Shown here piece by piece: positions 54,548 to 62,795 of a stretch of 64,000 nucleotides of DNA. Every line of letters begins with the position of its first letter. Positions within the stretch are counted from its first letter, which is position 1. This DNA comes from Burkholderiaceae bacterium (GTDB taxonomy: Bacteria > Pseudomonadota > Gammaproteobacteria > Burkholderiales > Burkholderiaceae_E): positions 310,001 through 374,000 of the forward strand of contig JAMLIS010000002.1 of the NCBI GenBank assembly GCA_023954015.1. Reading direction: 5' to 3'. A program made the position numbers and the translations under genes. The notes beneath the pieces were generated by a model. That model worked only from the letters and a program-made list of their open reading frames with translations. It did not search any database and was not told the DNA's origin.

Positions 54548-55755
54548 ACATGAAATACCGCGCCGAGATTCCCTACGGGGCCTACTGGAGCACGCCGTTC
54601 GCACGCTGGCAGGGCAGTTTCTCGAACCTGCACAGCATCGAGTTCGCCGCGCACGTCGCGCGCAACGAACTGAAGAAACGCGACATCGATCCCTCGCGCT
54701 TCGACTACGCGGTGCTCGGCATCTCGGTGCCGCAGAAGCAGTCGTTCTACGGCGCGCCCTGGCTCGCCGGCCTGATCGGCGCCGGCACGGTCGGCGGACC
54801 GACGATCATGCAGGCGTGCGCGACGGGCGTGCGCACGCTGCTCGCCGCGGCACAGGAAATCGAATGCGGGCTGGCGCACAGCGCGCTCGTCCTCAACTGC
54901 GACCGCACCTCCAACGGCCCGCATCTGTACTACCCGAACCCGCGCGGCCCGGGCGGCACCGGTGCGGCGGAGGACTGGGTGATCGACAGCTTTGGCTGCG
55001 ACCCGCTCGGCGGCCATTCGATGTTGAAGACGGCCGAGAACGTCGCCGCCAAGCTCGGCATCTCGACCGCCGAGCAGCACGAGATCGTGCTGCGGCGCGA
55101 AGCGCAGTACCGCGATGCGCTCGCCGACGACAGCGCCTTCCTGCGCCGCTTCATGACGCTGCCGTTCGAGGTGCCGGCGCCCGGCTTCAGGAAGACCGCA
55201 GCGACGATCGCGGGCGACGAGGGCATCTCGCAGTCGACGCCCGAAGGTCTGGCCAAGCTGCGCCCGGTGCTCGAAGGCGGCACCGTCACCTACGGCGGCC
55301 AGACGCATCCGGCGGACGGCAACGCGGCAATCGTCGTCACGACACGCGAGCGCGCCCGTGAGCTGTCGAGCAACCCGAAGATCGCGGTCCGCCTGCACGG
55401 CTTCGGCCTCGCGCGGGCGGCGCTCGCGCACATGCCCGAGGCTACCGTGCCGGCGGCGCAGCGCGCGCTCGCCCAGGCCGGGCGCAGCGTGGCGCAGATG
55501 GCGGCGATCAAGACGCACAACCCGTTCGCGCTGAACGACATCGTCTTCGCGCGCGCCACCGGTTGCGAGCTGAAGACGATGAACAACTTCGGCTGCTCGC
55601 TCGTCTGGGGCCATCCGCAGGCGCCGATGGGCACGCGCGCGATCATCGAGCTGATCGAAGAGCTCGCGCTGCGCGGTGGCGGCTTCGGCCTTTTTACCGG
55701 CTGCGCAGCGGGTGACACGGCGATGGCGGTGGTGCTCGAGGTGGGCGATGCCTGA
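54544..55755 (+). CDS. Thiolase family protein (acetyl-CoA acetyltransferase-like)
   Basis: A 403-residue thiolase-fold enzyme. The catalytic nucleophile is Cys92 in MQACATGVRTLLAA, the His is in WGHPQAPMG (His357) and the second Cys is Cys387 in TGCAAGDTAMAVV. The usual NEAFA motif reads HNPFAL (Asn326). All four catalytic loops are therefore represented, supporting thiolytic cleavage of a beta-ketoacyl-CoA. The sequence is otherwise divergent, with extra segments such as RTSNGPHLYYPNPRGPGG. Start overlaps the GntR stop. In this operon it would cleave the CoA ester made by the next gene product or by downstream steps. Confidence 0.88.
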   Translation: MNMKYRAEIPYGAYWSTPFARWQGSFSNLHSIEFAAHVARNELKKRDIDPSRFDYAVLGISVPQKQSFYGAPWLAGLIGAGTVGGPTIMQACATGVRTLLAAAQEIECGLAHSALVLNCDRTSNGPHLYYPNPRGPGGTGAAEDWVIDSFGCDPLGGHSMLKTAENVAAKLGISTAEQHEIVLRREAQYRDALADDSAFLRRFMTLPFEVPAPGFRKTAATIAGDEGISQSTPEGLAKLRPVLEGGTVTYGGQTHPADGNAAIVVTTRERARELSSNPKIAVRLHGFGLARAALAHMPEATVPAAQRALAQAGRSVAQMAAIKTHNPFALNDIVFARATGCELKTMNNFGCSLVWGHPQAPMGTRAIIELIEELALRGGGFGLFTGCAAGDTAMAVVLEVGDA

Positions 55756-57316
55756 GCGTGCGGCGATGAACCCCTACGACTGGATCGCAGGCCACGCGGC
55801 GCGCACGCCCGACAAGCGCGCGATCCGCTTCGGCGAGGTCGACTGGAGCTACGCGGCGCTCGCGCAAGAGGCCGCGCGACTCGCCACCGCGCTCGCCGCC
55901 AGCGGCATTCAGCGCGGCGATCGCGTTGCGTTCCTCGGGCTCAACAGCCCGCGGGAGATCGCGCTGCTCGCCGCCTGCGCGCATCTGGGCGCGCTCTTCA
56001 TGCCGATCAACTGGCGGCTGACGGCGCACGAGCAGCGCCAGATGCTGGGCGATTGCCAGCCGGCGCTGCTGATGCTCGACGAGCTTTTCAGCGCCTCACG
56101 TGCGAGCCTCGGCACCGGGCTGCCCGACGCCACCCTCGTCGCGCTGGCCAGCGCGCCGCCGCCGGGCTGGATGGCCGACGACGCGTTCATCGCGCGCGGT
56201 GCAGACGTAGCCACGCCGACCGGCGTGGGCGCGCCGCACGACACCCTGCTGCTGTGCTACACGTCGGGGTCGACCGGTGCGCCCAAGGGCGCGATGCTGT
56301 CGCAGGAGGCGGTACGCATCAATGCCGAGCACAGCATCGAGCTGCACGCGATGCGGCCCGACGATGTCGTGCTGACGACGCTGCCGTTGTTTCACGTCGG
56401 CGGCCTCAACAACCAGACGACGCCGGCGCTTTGCGCCGGGGCGACGCTCGTGCTGCATCCGAAGTTCGATGTCGACGCGACCTTCGACGCCATCGAGCGC
56501 GAGCGCATCACGCTCACCGTCCTCGTGCCGGCGCAGCTGACGGCGATGATGGCGCACCCGCGCTGGGCGGACGCGGACTTCACCAGCCTGCGCATGATCT
56601 CGACCGGCTCGACGATCGTCCCCGAGCACCTGACGCGCGCCGTGCATGCGCGCGGCGTGCCGCTGGTGCCGATCTACGGCTCGACCGAAACCTGCCCGAT
56701 CGCCGCCTGCCTGGCGGCGACGGATGCGCAACGCAAGGCGGGCTCGACCGGCCGCGCGGCGCGCCACTGCGAACTGCGCATCGTCGACGAGTTCAATGCG
56801 GATGTTGCGCCGGGCGCACGCGGCGAAGTCTGGGTGCGCGGCCCGAACGTGATGAGCGGCTACTGGCGCCAGCCAGAGGCGAGCGCCGCAGCGCTCGCCG
56901 GCGGCTGGTTTCACAGCGGCGACCTCGGGCACTTCGACGCCGAGGGCTATCTGTGGATCGACGGCCGGGTGAAGGACATGATCATCTCCGGCGGCGAGAA
57001 CATCGCGCCGGCCGAAATCGAGAACGTGCTGCTCGAATGCGGCGACATCGCCGAGGCGTCGGTCATCGGCCTGCCCGACGCACGCTGGGGCGAGGCCGTC
57101 GTCGCCGTCGTCGCGGCGCGCGCCGGCGGCGAGATCGACGGCGCGCGCGTGCTCGCGCTGCTCGACGGCCGGGTCGCGCGCTACAAGCATCCGAAGCGCG
57201 TCATCTTCGTCACCGAACTGCCCAAGACCGCGCTTGGCAAGGTGCGCAAGGAAGACGTGCGCCGCCTCGTCGCAGACCAGTACGACACCATTCCCACGAC
57301 GGAGAACACGCCATGA
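55748..57316 (+). CDS. AMP-dependent acyl-CoA ligase
   Basis: A 522-residue member of the adenylate-forming family. The ATG at 55748 is preceded by GAGGTGG and overlaps the thiolase end by 8 bp; ATG 55766 is an alternative. Core motifs: P-loop-like CYTSGSTGAPKGAMLSQ, A5 IYGSTETCPIA, A7 GWFHSGDLGHFDAEGYLWIDGRVKDMIISGGENIAPAEIE and the C-terminal Lys in LPKTALGKVRKED. It activates a free acid to its CoA ester with ATP. The substrate is unknown. The enzyme sits between thiolase and hydantoinase-like genes, where it would activate a carboxylated or hydrolysed product. Confidence 0.9.
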   Translation: MPERAAMNPYDWIAGHAARTPDKRAIRFGEVDWSYAALAQEAARLATALAASGIQRGDRVAFLGLNSPREIALLAACAHLGALFMPINWRLTAHEQRQMLGDCQPALLMLDELFSASRASLGTGLPDATLVALASAPPPGWMADDAFIARGADVATPTGVGAPHDTLLLCYTSGSTGAPKGAMLSQEAVRINAEHSIELHAMRPDDVVLTTLPLFHVGGLNNQTTPALCAGATLVLHPKFDVDATFDAIERERITLTVLVPAQLTAMMAHPRWADADFTSLRMISTGSTIVPEHLTRAVHARGVPLVPIYGSTETCPIAACLAATDAQRKAGSTGRAARHCELRIVDEFNADVAPGARGEVWVRGPNVMSGYWRQPEASAAALAGGWFHSGDLGHFDAEGYLWIDGRVKDMIISGGENIAPAEIENVLLECGDIAEASVIGLPDARWGEAVVAVVAARAGGEIDGARVLALLDGRVARYKHPKRVIFVTELPKTALGKVRKEDVRRLVADQYDTIPTTENTP

Positions 57317-59454
57317 CGCTGAAGATCGGAATCGATGTCGGCGGCACCTTCACCGACTTCGTCGTCGCACGCGATGGCGCCGAACCGGCGATCTTCAAGA
57401 GCCTGTCGACGCCTTCGGACCCGTCGATCGCCGTCATCAACGGCCTGACGGATATCGCGGCGGCGATGGACCCGCCGATGTCGCTCGAGGACTTCGCCGC
57501 GACGATCGACACCATCGTGCACGGCACGACGGTGACGACGAACGCGACCCTGACGCACACCGGCGCCAAGTGCGCGCTGCTGACGACCGAGGGGGTGCGT
57601 GACGCGCTCGAGATGCGGCGCGGCATCCGCGAGGAGCAGTACAACAACCGCTACACGAACGTGCGCCCGCTCGTGCCGCGTGCGCGGCGCGCCGGCATCA
57701 AGGGGCGCATCGACCGCGAAGGCACCGAGGTCGAGGCGCTCGATCTCGCCGCGATCGAGTCCGAGCTTGCCGCCTGGCGCGGCGACGGTGTGCAGGCGGT
57801 CGCGGTGTGCTTCATGAACTCGTTCGCCAATCCGGCGCACGAGCAGGCCGCTGCGGCGGCGGTGCGCCGCGCGATGCCCGGGGCCTATGTATCGGTCTCG
57901 ACCGAAGTGCTGCCGTCGATCCGCTTCTACGAGCGCGTCAGCACGACCGCGCTCAACGCCTACGTCGGCCCCAAGCTGCTGCACTACCTCGACCAGCTCG
58001 TTTCGCGCCTCTCGGGCATCGGCTTCAAGGGGCTGCTGATGATCATGCAGTCCAACGGCGGCGTCATCTCGCCGCAGGCGGCGCGCGACAAGGCGGCGCT
58101 CACGCTGCTGTCCGGCCCCGCAGGCGGACCGGGCGCGGGGCTGTTCTATGTCGGCGCGCACGGGCAGGACCGCTGCATCACGACCGACATGGGCGGCACG
58201 AGCTTCGAGGCCTCGGTCGCGGTCGGCGCGCCGATGGTCAAGAACGACGGCGAGATCGCGCGTCACAAACTGGCGCTGCCGATGCTCGACATCCACACGA
58301 TCGGCGCGGGCGGCGGCTCGATCGGCTGGCTCGACGAAGGCGGGCTCCTGCGCGTGGGCCCGCAGAGCGCCGGCGCCGACCCGGGGCCGGCCTGCTACGG
58401 CAAGGGCGGCGAGCTGCCGACGACCACCGACGCCAACGTCGTGCTCGGCTACCTGGACCCGGCCTTCTTCGCCGGCGGGAAGATGAAACTCGACGTGCAC
58501 GCCGCACGCCGGGCGATCGAGACGCACATCGCACGCCCGATGGGGCTGTCGATCGAAGAGGCCGCCGCCGGCATGTACCGCGTGGCCTGCAACAACATGG
58601 CGCAGGGCGTGCGCGAGGTGACGATCAAGCGCGGTTTCGATCCGCGCGAGTTCCCGATCGTGCCGGCCGGCGGGGCAGGCCCGATCCACGCGTGCGCGAT
58701 CTGCGACGAACTGGAGATCCCGCTGCAGATCGTGCCGCGCGAGTCGTCGGTGCTGTGCGCCTTCGGCATGCTGATGAGCGAGCTCAAGCACGACTTCGTT
58801 CGCACCTTCGTCGCCCGGCTCGACTCGGTCGACTGGGAACGCCTTGCGACGATGGTCGACGAGATGGCGCGCGACGGCGACACGCACCTGGACGAGGAAC
58901 GCGTGCCCGCGGCGCAGCGGCGCACCGAGCTGAAGCTCGACTGCCGCTACATCCGCCAGTACCACGAGGTGTCCTTCGTCGTTCCGCGCACGCTCGTCGC
59001 CGCGCGCGACGCCGCCGGCATCGCGAAGCTCTTTCACGCCGAGCACGAGCGGCTGTACGGCTACTCGCTCGAGCAGGAGGCGACGCCGATCGAGATCATC
59101 AACGTGCGCGTGCAGGCGATCGGCAGTACGTCGAAGCCCGGCTATCGCCGCGACGACTGGCAGGGCGCCGACAGCGCATCTGCGCTCAAGGGCCGCCGCG
59201 CGGTCTACGTGCCCTCCCGCAAGGCCTTCGCCGAAGTGCCGATCTACGACGGCCACGCGATGCGCCACGGCAACCGCGTCGACGGTCCGGCAATGATCGA
59301 GCAGGTGACGACGGCGATCTTCGTCGACGCGAGCTTCGACTGCGTGGTCGACGCGCTCGGCTCCTTCGTGCTGTTCCGCAAGGGACGCGAAGACCTCGTG
59401 CGCGCCGCGCTCGGCGAACGCGAAACGCGCGAGACGAGCGGAGCCGTGGCATGA
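57313..59454 (+). CDS. Hydantoinase/oxoprolinase/ketone carboxylase A-type subunit
   Basis: A 713-residue HyuA-like protein. The ASKHA-fold ATP site is shown by IGIDVGGTFTDFVVARD (5-21), VHGTTVTTNATLTHTGAKCALLTT, LLSGPAGGPGAGLFYVG and ITTDMGGTSFEASVAVG. The hinge IGAGGGSIGWLDEGGLLRVGPQSAGADPGPACYGKGG is a family signature. With the B subunit such proteins use ATP to open cyclic amides (hydantoins, 5-oxoproline, caprolactam) or to carboxylate ketones (acetone, acetophenone). Motifs alone do not separate these. Start overlaps the ligase stop, and the end overlaps the B-subunit start. Confidence 0.9.
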   Translation: MTLKIGIDVGGTFTDFVVARDGAEPAIFKSLSTPSDPSIAVINGLTDIAAAMDPPMSLEDFAATIDTIVHGTTVTTNATLTHTGAKCALLTTEGVRDALEMRRGIREEQYNNRYTNVRPLVPRARRAGIKGRIDREGTEVEALDLAAIESELAAWRGDGVQAVAVCFMNSFANPAHEQAAAAAVRRAMPGAYVSVSTEVLPSIRFYERVSTTALNAYVGPKLLHYLDQLVSRLSGIGFKGLLMIMQSNGGVISPQAARDKAALTLLSGPAGGPGAGLFYVGAHGQDRCITTDMGGTSFEASVAVGAPMVKNDGEIARHKLALPMLDIHTIGAGGGSIGWLDEGGLLRVGPQSAGADPGPACYGKGGELPTTTDANVVLGYLDPAFFAGGKMKLDVHAARRAIETHIARPMGLSIEEAAAGMYRVACNNMAQGVREVTIKRGFDPREFPIVPAGGAGPIHACAICDELEIPLQIVPRESSVLCAFGMLMSELKHDFVRTFVARLDSVDWERLATMVDEMARDGDTHLDEERVPAAQRRTELKLDCRYIRQYHEVSFVVPRTLVAARDAAGIAKLFHAEHERLYGYSLEQEATPIEIINVRVQAIGSTSKPGYRRDDWQGADSASALKGRRAVYVPSRKAFAEVPIYDGHAMRHGNRVDGPAMIEQVTTAIFVDASFDCVVDALGSFVLFRKGREDLVRAALGERETRETSGAVA

Positions 59455-61220
59455 ATGCCGCCGTGCCCTCCTCCGTCCCCGCCGCCGCGCCCGGCAATTC
59501 CTCCGCGCAACCGGAGAAGTACATGAACGAATCGCGAACCGAAACGACGAAGATCGATCCGATCCTGCTGTCGGTGTACGCGCGCACCTTCCGGTCGATC
59601 ACCGACGAGATGAGCATCTCGATGGAGCAGACGACGCGTTCGCCGATCCTGTGCGAGGCGAAGGACTACGTCACCGGCCTGTACGACGGCGAAGGCCGCA
59701 TGCTCGAGCAGACCGAGAACCTGCCGATCCTCGCGTTCTCGCTCGCGCCCGTCTGCAAGTACATCCAGCAGTACTTCGGCGACGAGATCTACCCCGGCGA
59801 CGTGATCTTCCACAACGACGTGTTCAGCCTGGGCAACCAGAACAACGACGTTGCGGTCTTCAAGCCGGTGTTCTTCGAGGACAAACTCGTCGCGTGGACG
59901 GCGGTCAAGGGCCACCAGGCCGACATCGGCGGCAACGTCGCCGGCGGCTACAACCCGAACGCCGTCGAGGTCTGGCAGGAGGCGCTGCGCATCCCGCCGG
60001 TGAAGGTCGTCGAGCGCGGCAAGCTGCGCAAGGATGTCTGGAACCTGATCTTCGCGAACGTGCGCCTGGACATCGTCCAGCACGACATGAAGGCCGAGAT
60101 GGGTGCGTGCACCGTCGGCGAGCGCCGCGTGCTCGAACTGCTGGACAAATACGGGCTGGCGAGCTTCGAGGCGCACAAGCAGGCGCTGTTCGACGCCACG
60201 CGGCGCATGATGGAAGCCGAGATCGCGAAGATCCCCAACGGGCGCTACTCGGGCGAGGGACGCGTCTACTACGACGGCCGCCACGAAGGCTCGAAGTTCA
60301 CGATCCGCGTGGACATCGACGTCGAGGACAACCGCATCAGGTTCGACTACTCGCGCACCGACCCGCAGACCAACGGCTTCGTCAACGGCACCTTCACGTC
60401 GAGCGCCTCGGCGACGATCCTCACGCTGCTGCAGATGGTCAACCCCGACATCCCGCACAACGAAGGGATGGTCGAGCCGATCGAGATCGTCATCCCCGAG
60501 GGCACGATCCTGAACGCGGCGTATCCGAAGGCGACCACCTTCGGCAACCACCTGTGCCCGCCCAATGCGGACGCGATCCAGCGCGCGCTTGCGCCCGTGC
60601 TGCCCGATCGCGTCACCGCGGGCTGGAACAACCTGCTCGCGTCGCTCACCACCGGCATCGATCCGCACACCAACGAGAAATACGTCGACATCGGCTTCAT
60701 GGGTCTGAAGGGCGGCTCGGGCGCGATGCTCGGCACCGACGGCTACGACCACATCGGGATGATCGACGCCTCCGGCGGCGTGCTCGACCAGGACTACGAG
60801 ATGTTCGAGCAGCAGACGCCACACACGCTGCTGCGCCACGAACTGCTCGAAGACTCCGCCGGCGCCGGCCAGTGGCGCGGCGGCCTGGGCGTGGAGACGA
60901 TCTTCCGCATCGGCTCGGACGACACGCAGCTCGTCACTTTCGGCGACGGCGACTTCGAGCCGGCCTTCGGCCTGTTCGGCGGCGGCGATGCCGGGCTGAA
61001 CTTCATCCGGCTGCGCTACCCCGACGGCCGCGAGGTCGTTCCGCGCAACAAGGACCTGATCACCGGCGTGCCGAAGGGCACCGTCTACCACCAGGTCGCC
61101 AGCGGCGGCGGCGGCTACGGCGATCCGAAGAAGCGCGATCGCAAGGTGCTCGCCGAAGAGGTGCGCAACGGCGTGATCTCGCGCGAGAAGGCCCGCGAGC
61201 TGTACGGCTGGGAAGGCTAG
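59451..61220 (+). CDS. Hydantoinase/oxoprolinase/ketone carboxylase B-type subunit
   Basis: A 589-residue HyuB-like protein. ATG 59451 overlaps the A-subunit stop; ATG 59523 (MNESRTETTKIDPILLSVYARTF) is a credible alternative because the first 24 residues are low-complexity Pro/Ala/Ser. Conserved features include SITDEMSISMEQTTRSPILCEAKDYVTGLYD, the metal-binding region PGDVIFHNDVFSLGNQNNDVAVFKPVF and WTAVKGHQADIGGNVAGGYNP, and GHxxD-like histidines used for metal binding. The C-terminal glycine-rich VASGGGGYGDPKKRD is typical. It forms the active complex with the preceding subunit. No small third subunit like acetone carboxylase gamma follows. Confidence 0.9.
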   Translation: MNAAVPSSVPAAAPGNSSAQPEKYMNESRTETTKIDPILLSVYARTFRSITDEMSISMEQTTRSPILCEAKDYVTGLYDGEGRMLEQTENLPILAFSLAPVCKYIQQYFGDEIYPGDVIFHNDVFSLGNQNNDVAVFKPVFFEDKLVAWTAVKGHQADIGGNVAGGYNPNAVEVWQEALRIPPVKVVERGKLRKDVWNLIFANVRLDIVQHDMKAEMGACTVGERRVLELLDKYGLASFEAHKQALFDATRRMMEAEIAKIPNGRYSGEGRVYYDGRHEGSKFTIRVDIDVEDNRIRFDYSRTDPQTNGFVNGTFTSSASATILTLLQMVNPDIPHNEGMVEPIEIVIPEGTILNAAYPKATTFGNHLCPPNADAIQRALAPVLPDRVTAGWNNLLASLTTGIDPHTNEKYVDIGFMGLKGGSGAMLGTDGYDHIGMIDASGGVLDQDYEMFEQQTPHTLLRHELLEDSAGAGQWRGGLGVETIFRIGSDDTQLVTFGDGDFEPAFGLFGGGDAGLNFIRLRYPDGREVVPRNKDLITGVPKGTVYHQVASGGGGYGDPKKRDRKVLAEEVRNGVISREKARELYGWEG

Positions 61221-61230
61221 GAGCGGCGGG

Positions 61231-62364
61231 ATGGATTTCGATCTCACCGACGACCAGCGCGCCGTCCAAGAGACTTTCGCGCGTTTCTGCGACCGGCGCA
61301 TCGCGCCGAACGCAGCGGCGATCGACGAGGCGCACGAGTTCCCGCGCGAGCTGTTCGGCGAGCTCGCCGAGCTCGGCTTCTTCGGCATGCGCTATCCGGA
61401 AGAAGCCGGCGGCAGCGGCATGGCGCTGTCCGAGTTCTGCCTGGCGCTCACCGAGATCGCGCGCGGATCGATGTCGCTGGCCGGGGCCGCTGCGATGCAG
61501 TCGCTGATGGGAACGAAGTTCCTGCAGATGCTCGGCAACGCCGACGTCGTCGAGCGGCTGTTTCGCCCCGCGCTGGCCGGAAAGAAGATCGGCGGCATCT
61601 GCATGACCGAGCCCGACGCCGGCTCCGACCTGGGCTCCATCTCGACCACCGCGCGCCGGGTCGACGGCGGCTACGTAATCGACGGCCAGAAGACGTGGAT
61701 CACCTCCGCGCCGGTCGCCGACTTCTTCACCGTGTTCGCGCGCGCCGGCGACGAGAAGAAGCTCACGATCTTCCTCGTCGAGAAGCATTTCGACGGGCTG
61801 CACATCGGGCGCCCGATCCACAAGATGGGCGTCTGGGCGCTGCCCACCTCGGAAGTCTCCTTCGACGGCTGCTTCGTCCCCGACACGCACCGGCTGTCGA
61901 AGGAGGAAGGCGACGGCGAGGTGCACCTGAAGAAGACGCTGGCCGAGATCCGCATCATCACCGGCGCGATGGCGCTGGGCGTGGCGCGCGCCGCACTCGA
62001 CGAGGCGGTGCGCTACGCGGGCGAGCGCCGGCAGTTCGGCAAGCCGATCGACCGCTTCCAGGCGATCCAGATGAAGCTGGCCGAGATGGCCACCGGCCTG
62101 GAGGCCGCCACGCACCTGGTGCGCTACGCGGCGTGGCTGGCCGACGCGAAGCGCCCGCACCACAAGCAGGCGGCGATGGCCAAGCTCTTCGCCACCGAGA
62201 CCGCCGCGTCGATCTGCGACCAGGCGGCGCGCGTGCTCGCCTCCTACGGCTACGCGATGGAGTACCCGGTGCAGCGCTACCTGCGCGACGTGCGCTTCAC
62301 GCTGATCGGCGGGGGCACCAGCGAGATTCTCAAACTGATCATTGCGAAAGAGGTGACGTCATGA
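61231..62364 (+). CDS. Acyl-CoA dehydrogenase family protein, canonical catalytic Glu absent
   Basis: A 377-residue flavoprotein of the acyl-CoA dehydrogenase fold: ICMTEPDAGSDLGSISTTARR and QKTWITSA (FAD and substrate loops), GERRQFGKPIDRFQAIQMKLAEM, and ASYGYAMEYPVQRYLRDVRFTLIGGGTSEI. In short- and medium-chain enzymes the base is the Glu of YEGTSQI; here that position is Gly361. In isovaleryl-CoA dehydrogenase the base is on helix G just before an Arg; here that position is Ile240, with Glu239 one residue earlier. So the base is unclear: Glu239 may serve, or the reaction is not simple alpha,beta-desaturation. Electrons would go to ETF. It follows the B subunit by 10 bp and overlaps the next gene. 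Confidence 0.9.
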   Translation: MDFDLTDDQRAVQETFARFCDRRIAPNAAAIDEAHEFPRELFGELAELGFFGMRYPEEAGGSGMALSEFCLALTEIARGSMSLAGAAAMQSLMGTKFLQMLGNADVVERLFRPALAGKKIGGICMTEPDAGSDLGSISTTARRVDGGYVIDGQKTWITSAPVADFFTVFARAGDEKKLTIFLVEKHFDGLHIGRPIHKMGVWALPTSEVSFDGCFVPDTHRLSKEEGDGEVHLKKTLAEIRIITGAMALGVARAALDEAVRYAGERRQFGKPIDRFQAIQMKLAEMATGLEAATHLVRYAAWLADAKRPHHKQAAMAKLFATETAASICDQAARVLASYGYAMEYPVQRYLRDVRFTLIGGGTSEILKLIIAKEVTS

Positions 62365-62795
62365 GTACGACCCCCGTTGCCGCGGGCGCAGCGGCACAGG
62401 CGGGCGCGCGCCGCATCCGCGTGCTGCTCGCCAAGCCCGGCCTGGACGGCCACGACCAGGGCGCCAAGGTCGTTGCGCGCGCAATGATGGACGCGGGCTT
62501 CGAGGTCATCTACACCGGGCTGCGGCAGTCGCCCGAGGCGGTGGCGCGCATGGCGCTCGACGAGGACGTCGACGTGATCGCGCTCTCGAGCCTCGCCGGC
62601 TCGCACCTGCCGTTCTGCCGCAAGCTGAAGACGCTGCTCGAGGCCGACGGCCTGACCGACAAGCTGTGGGTGATCGGCGGCAATCTTCCTGCGCAGGACC
62701 ACGACGAACTGCGCGCGCTCGGCTTCGCCGGCATCTTCCCCACCGGCTCGAAACTCGACGCGATCTGCGACTACATCCGGGAGAACGTTCGATGA
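62361..62795 (+). CDS. Coenzyme B12-binding subunit of an acyl-CoA mutase
   Basis: A 144-residue cobalamin-binding Rossmann-like subunit. The base-off B12 motif is KPGLDGHDQGAKV, with Asp29, His31 and Gly34 (DxHxxG), followed by YTGLRQSPEAVARMALDEDVDVIALSSLAGSHL and VIGGNLPAQD. It binds adenosylcobalamin through His31 for the adjacent large subunit, as in methylmalonyl-, isobutyryl- and 2-hydroxyisobutyryl-CoA mutases made of separate subunits. Overlaps with both neighbours are 4 bp, supporting stoichiometric expression. Confidence 0.93.
   Translation: MSTTPVAAGAAAQAGARRIRVLLAKPGLDGHDQGAKVVARAMMDAGFEVIYTGLRQSPEAVARMALDEDVDVIALSSLAGSHLPFCRKLKTLLEADGLTDKLWVIGGNLPAQDHDELRALGFAGIFPTGSKLDAICDYIRENVR

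Noticed and set aside
57313..61220. Acetone carboxylase
   Set aside because: The B-type subunit is shorter than the acetone carboxylase alpha subunit and there is no small gamma subunit gene. Only the general ketone carboxylase/hydantoinase class is supported.
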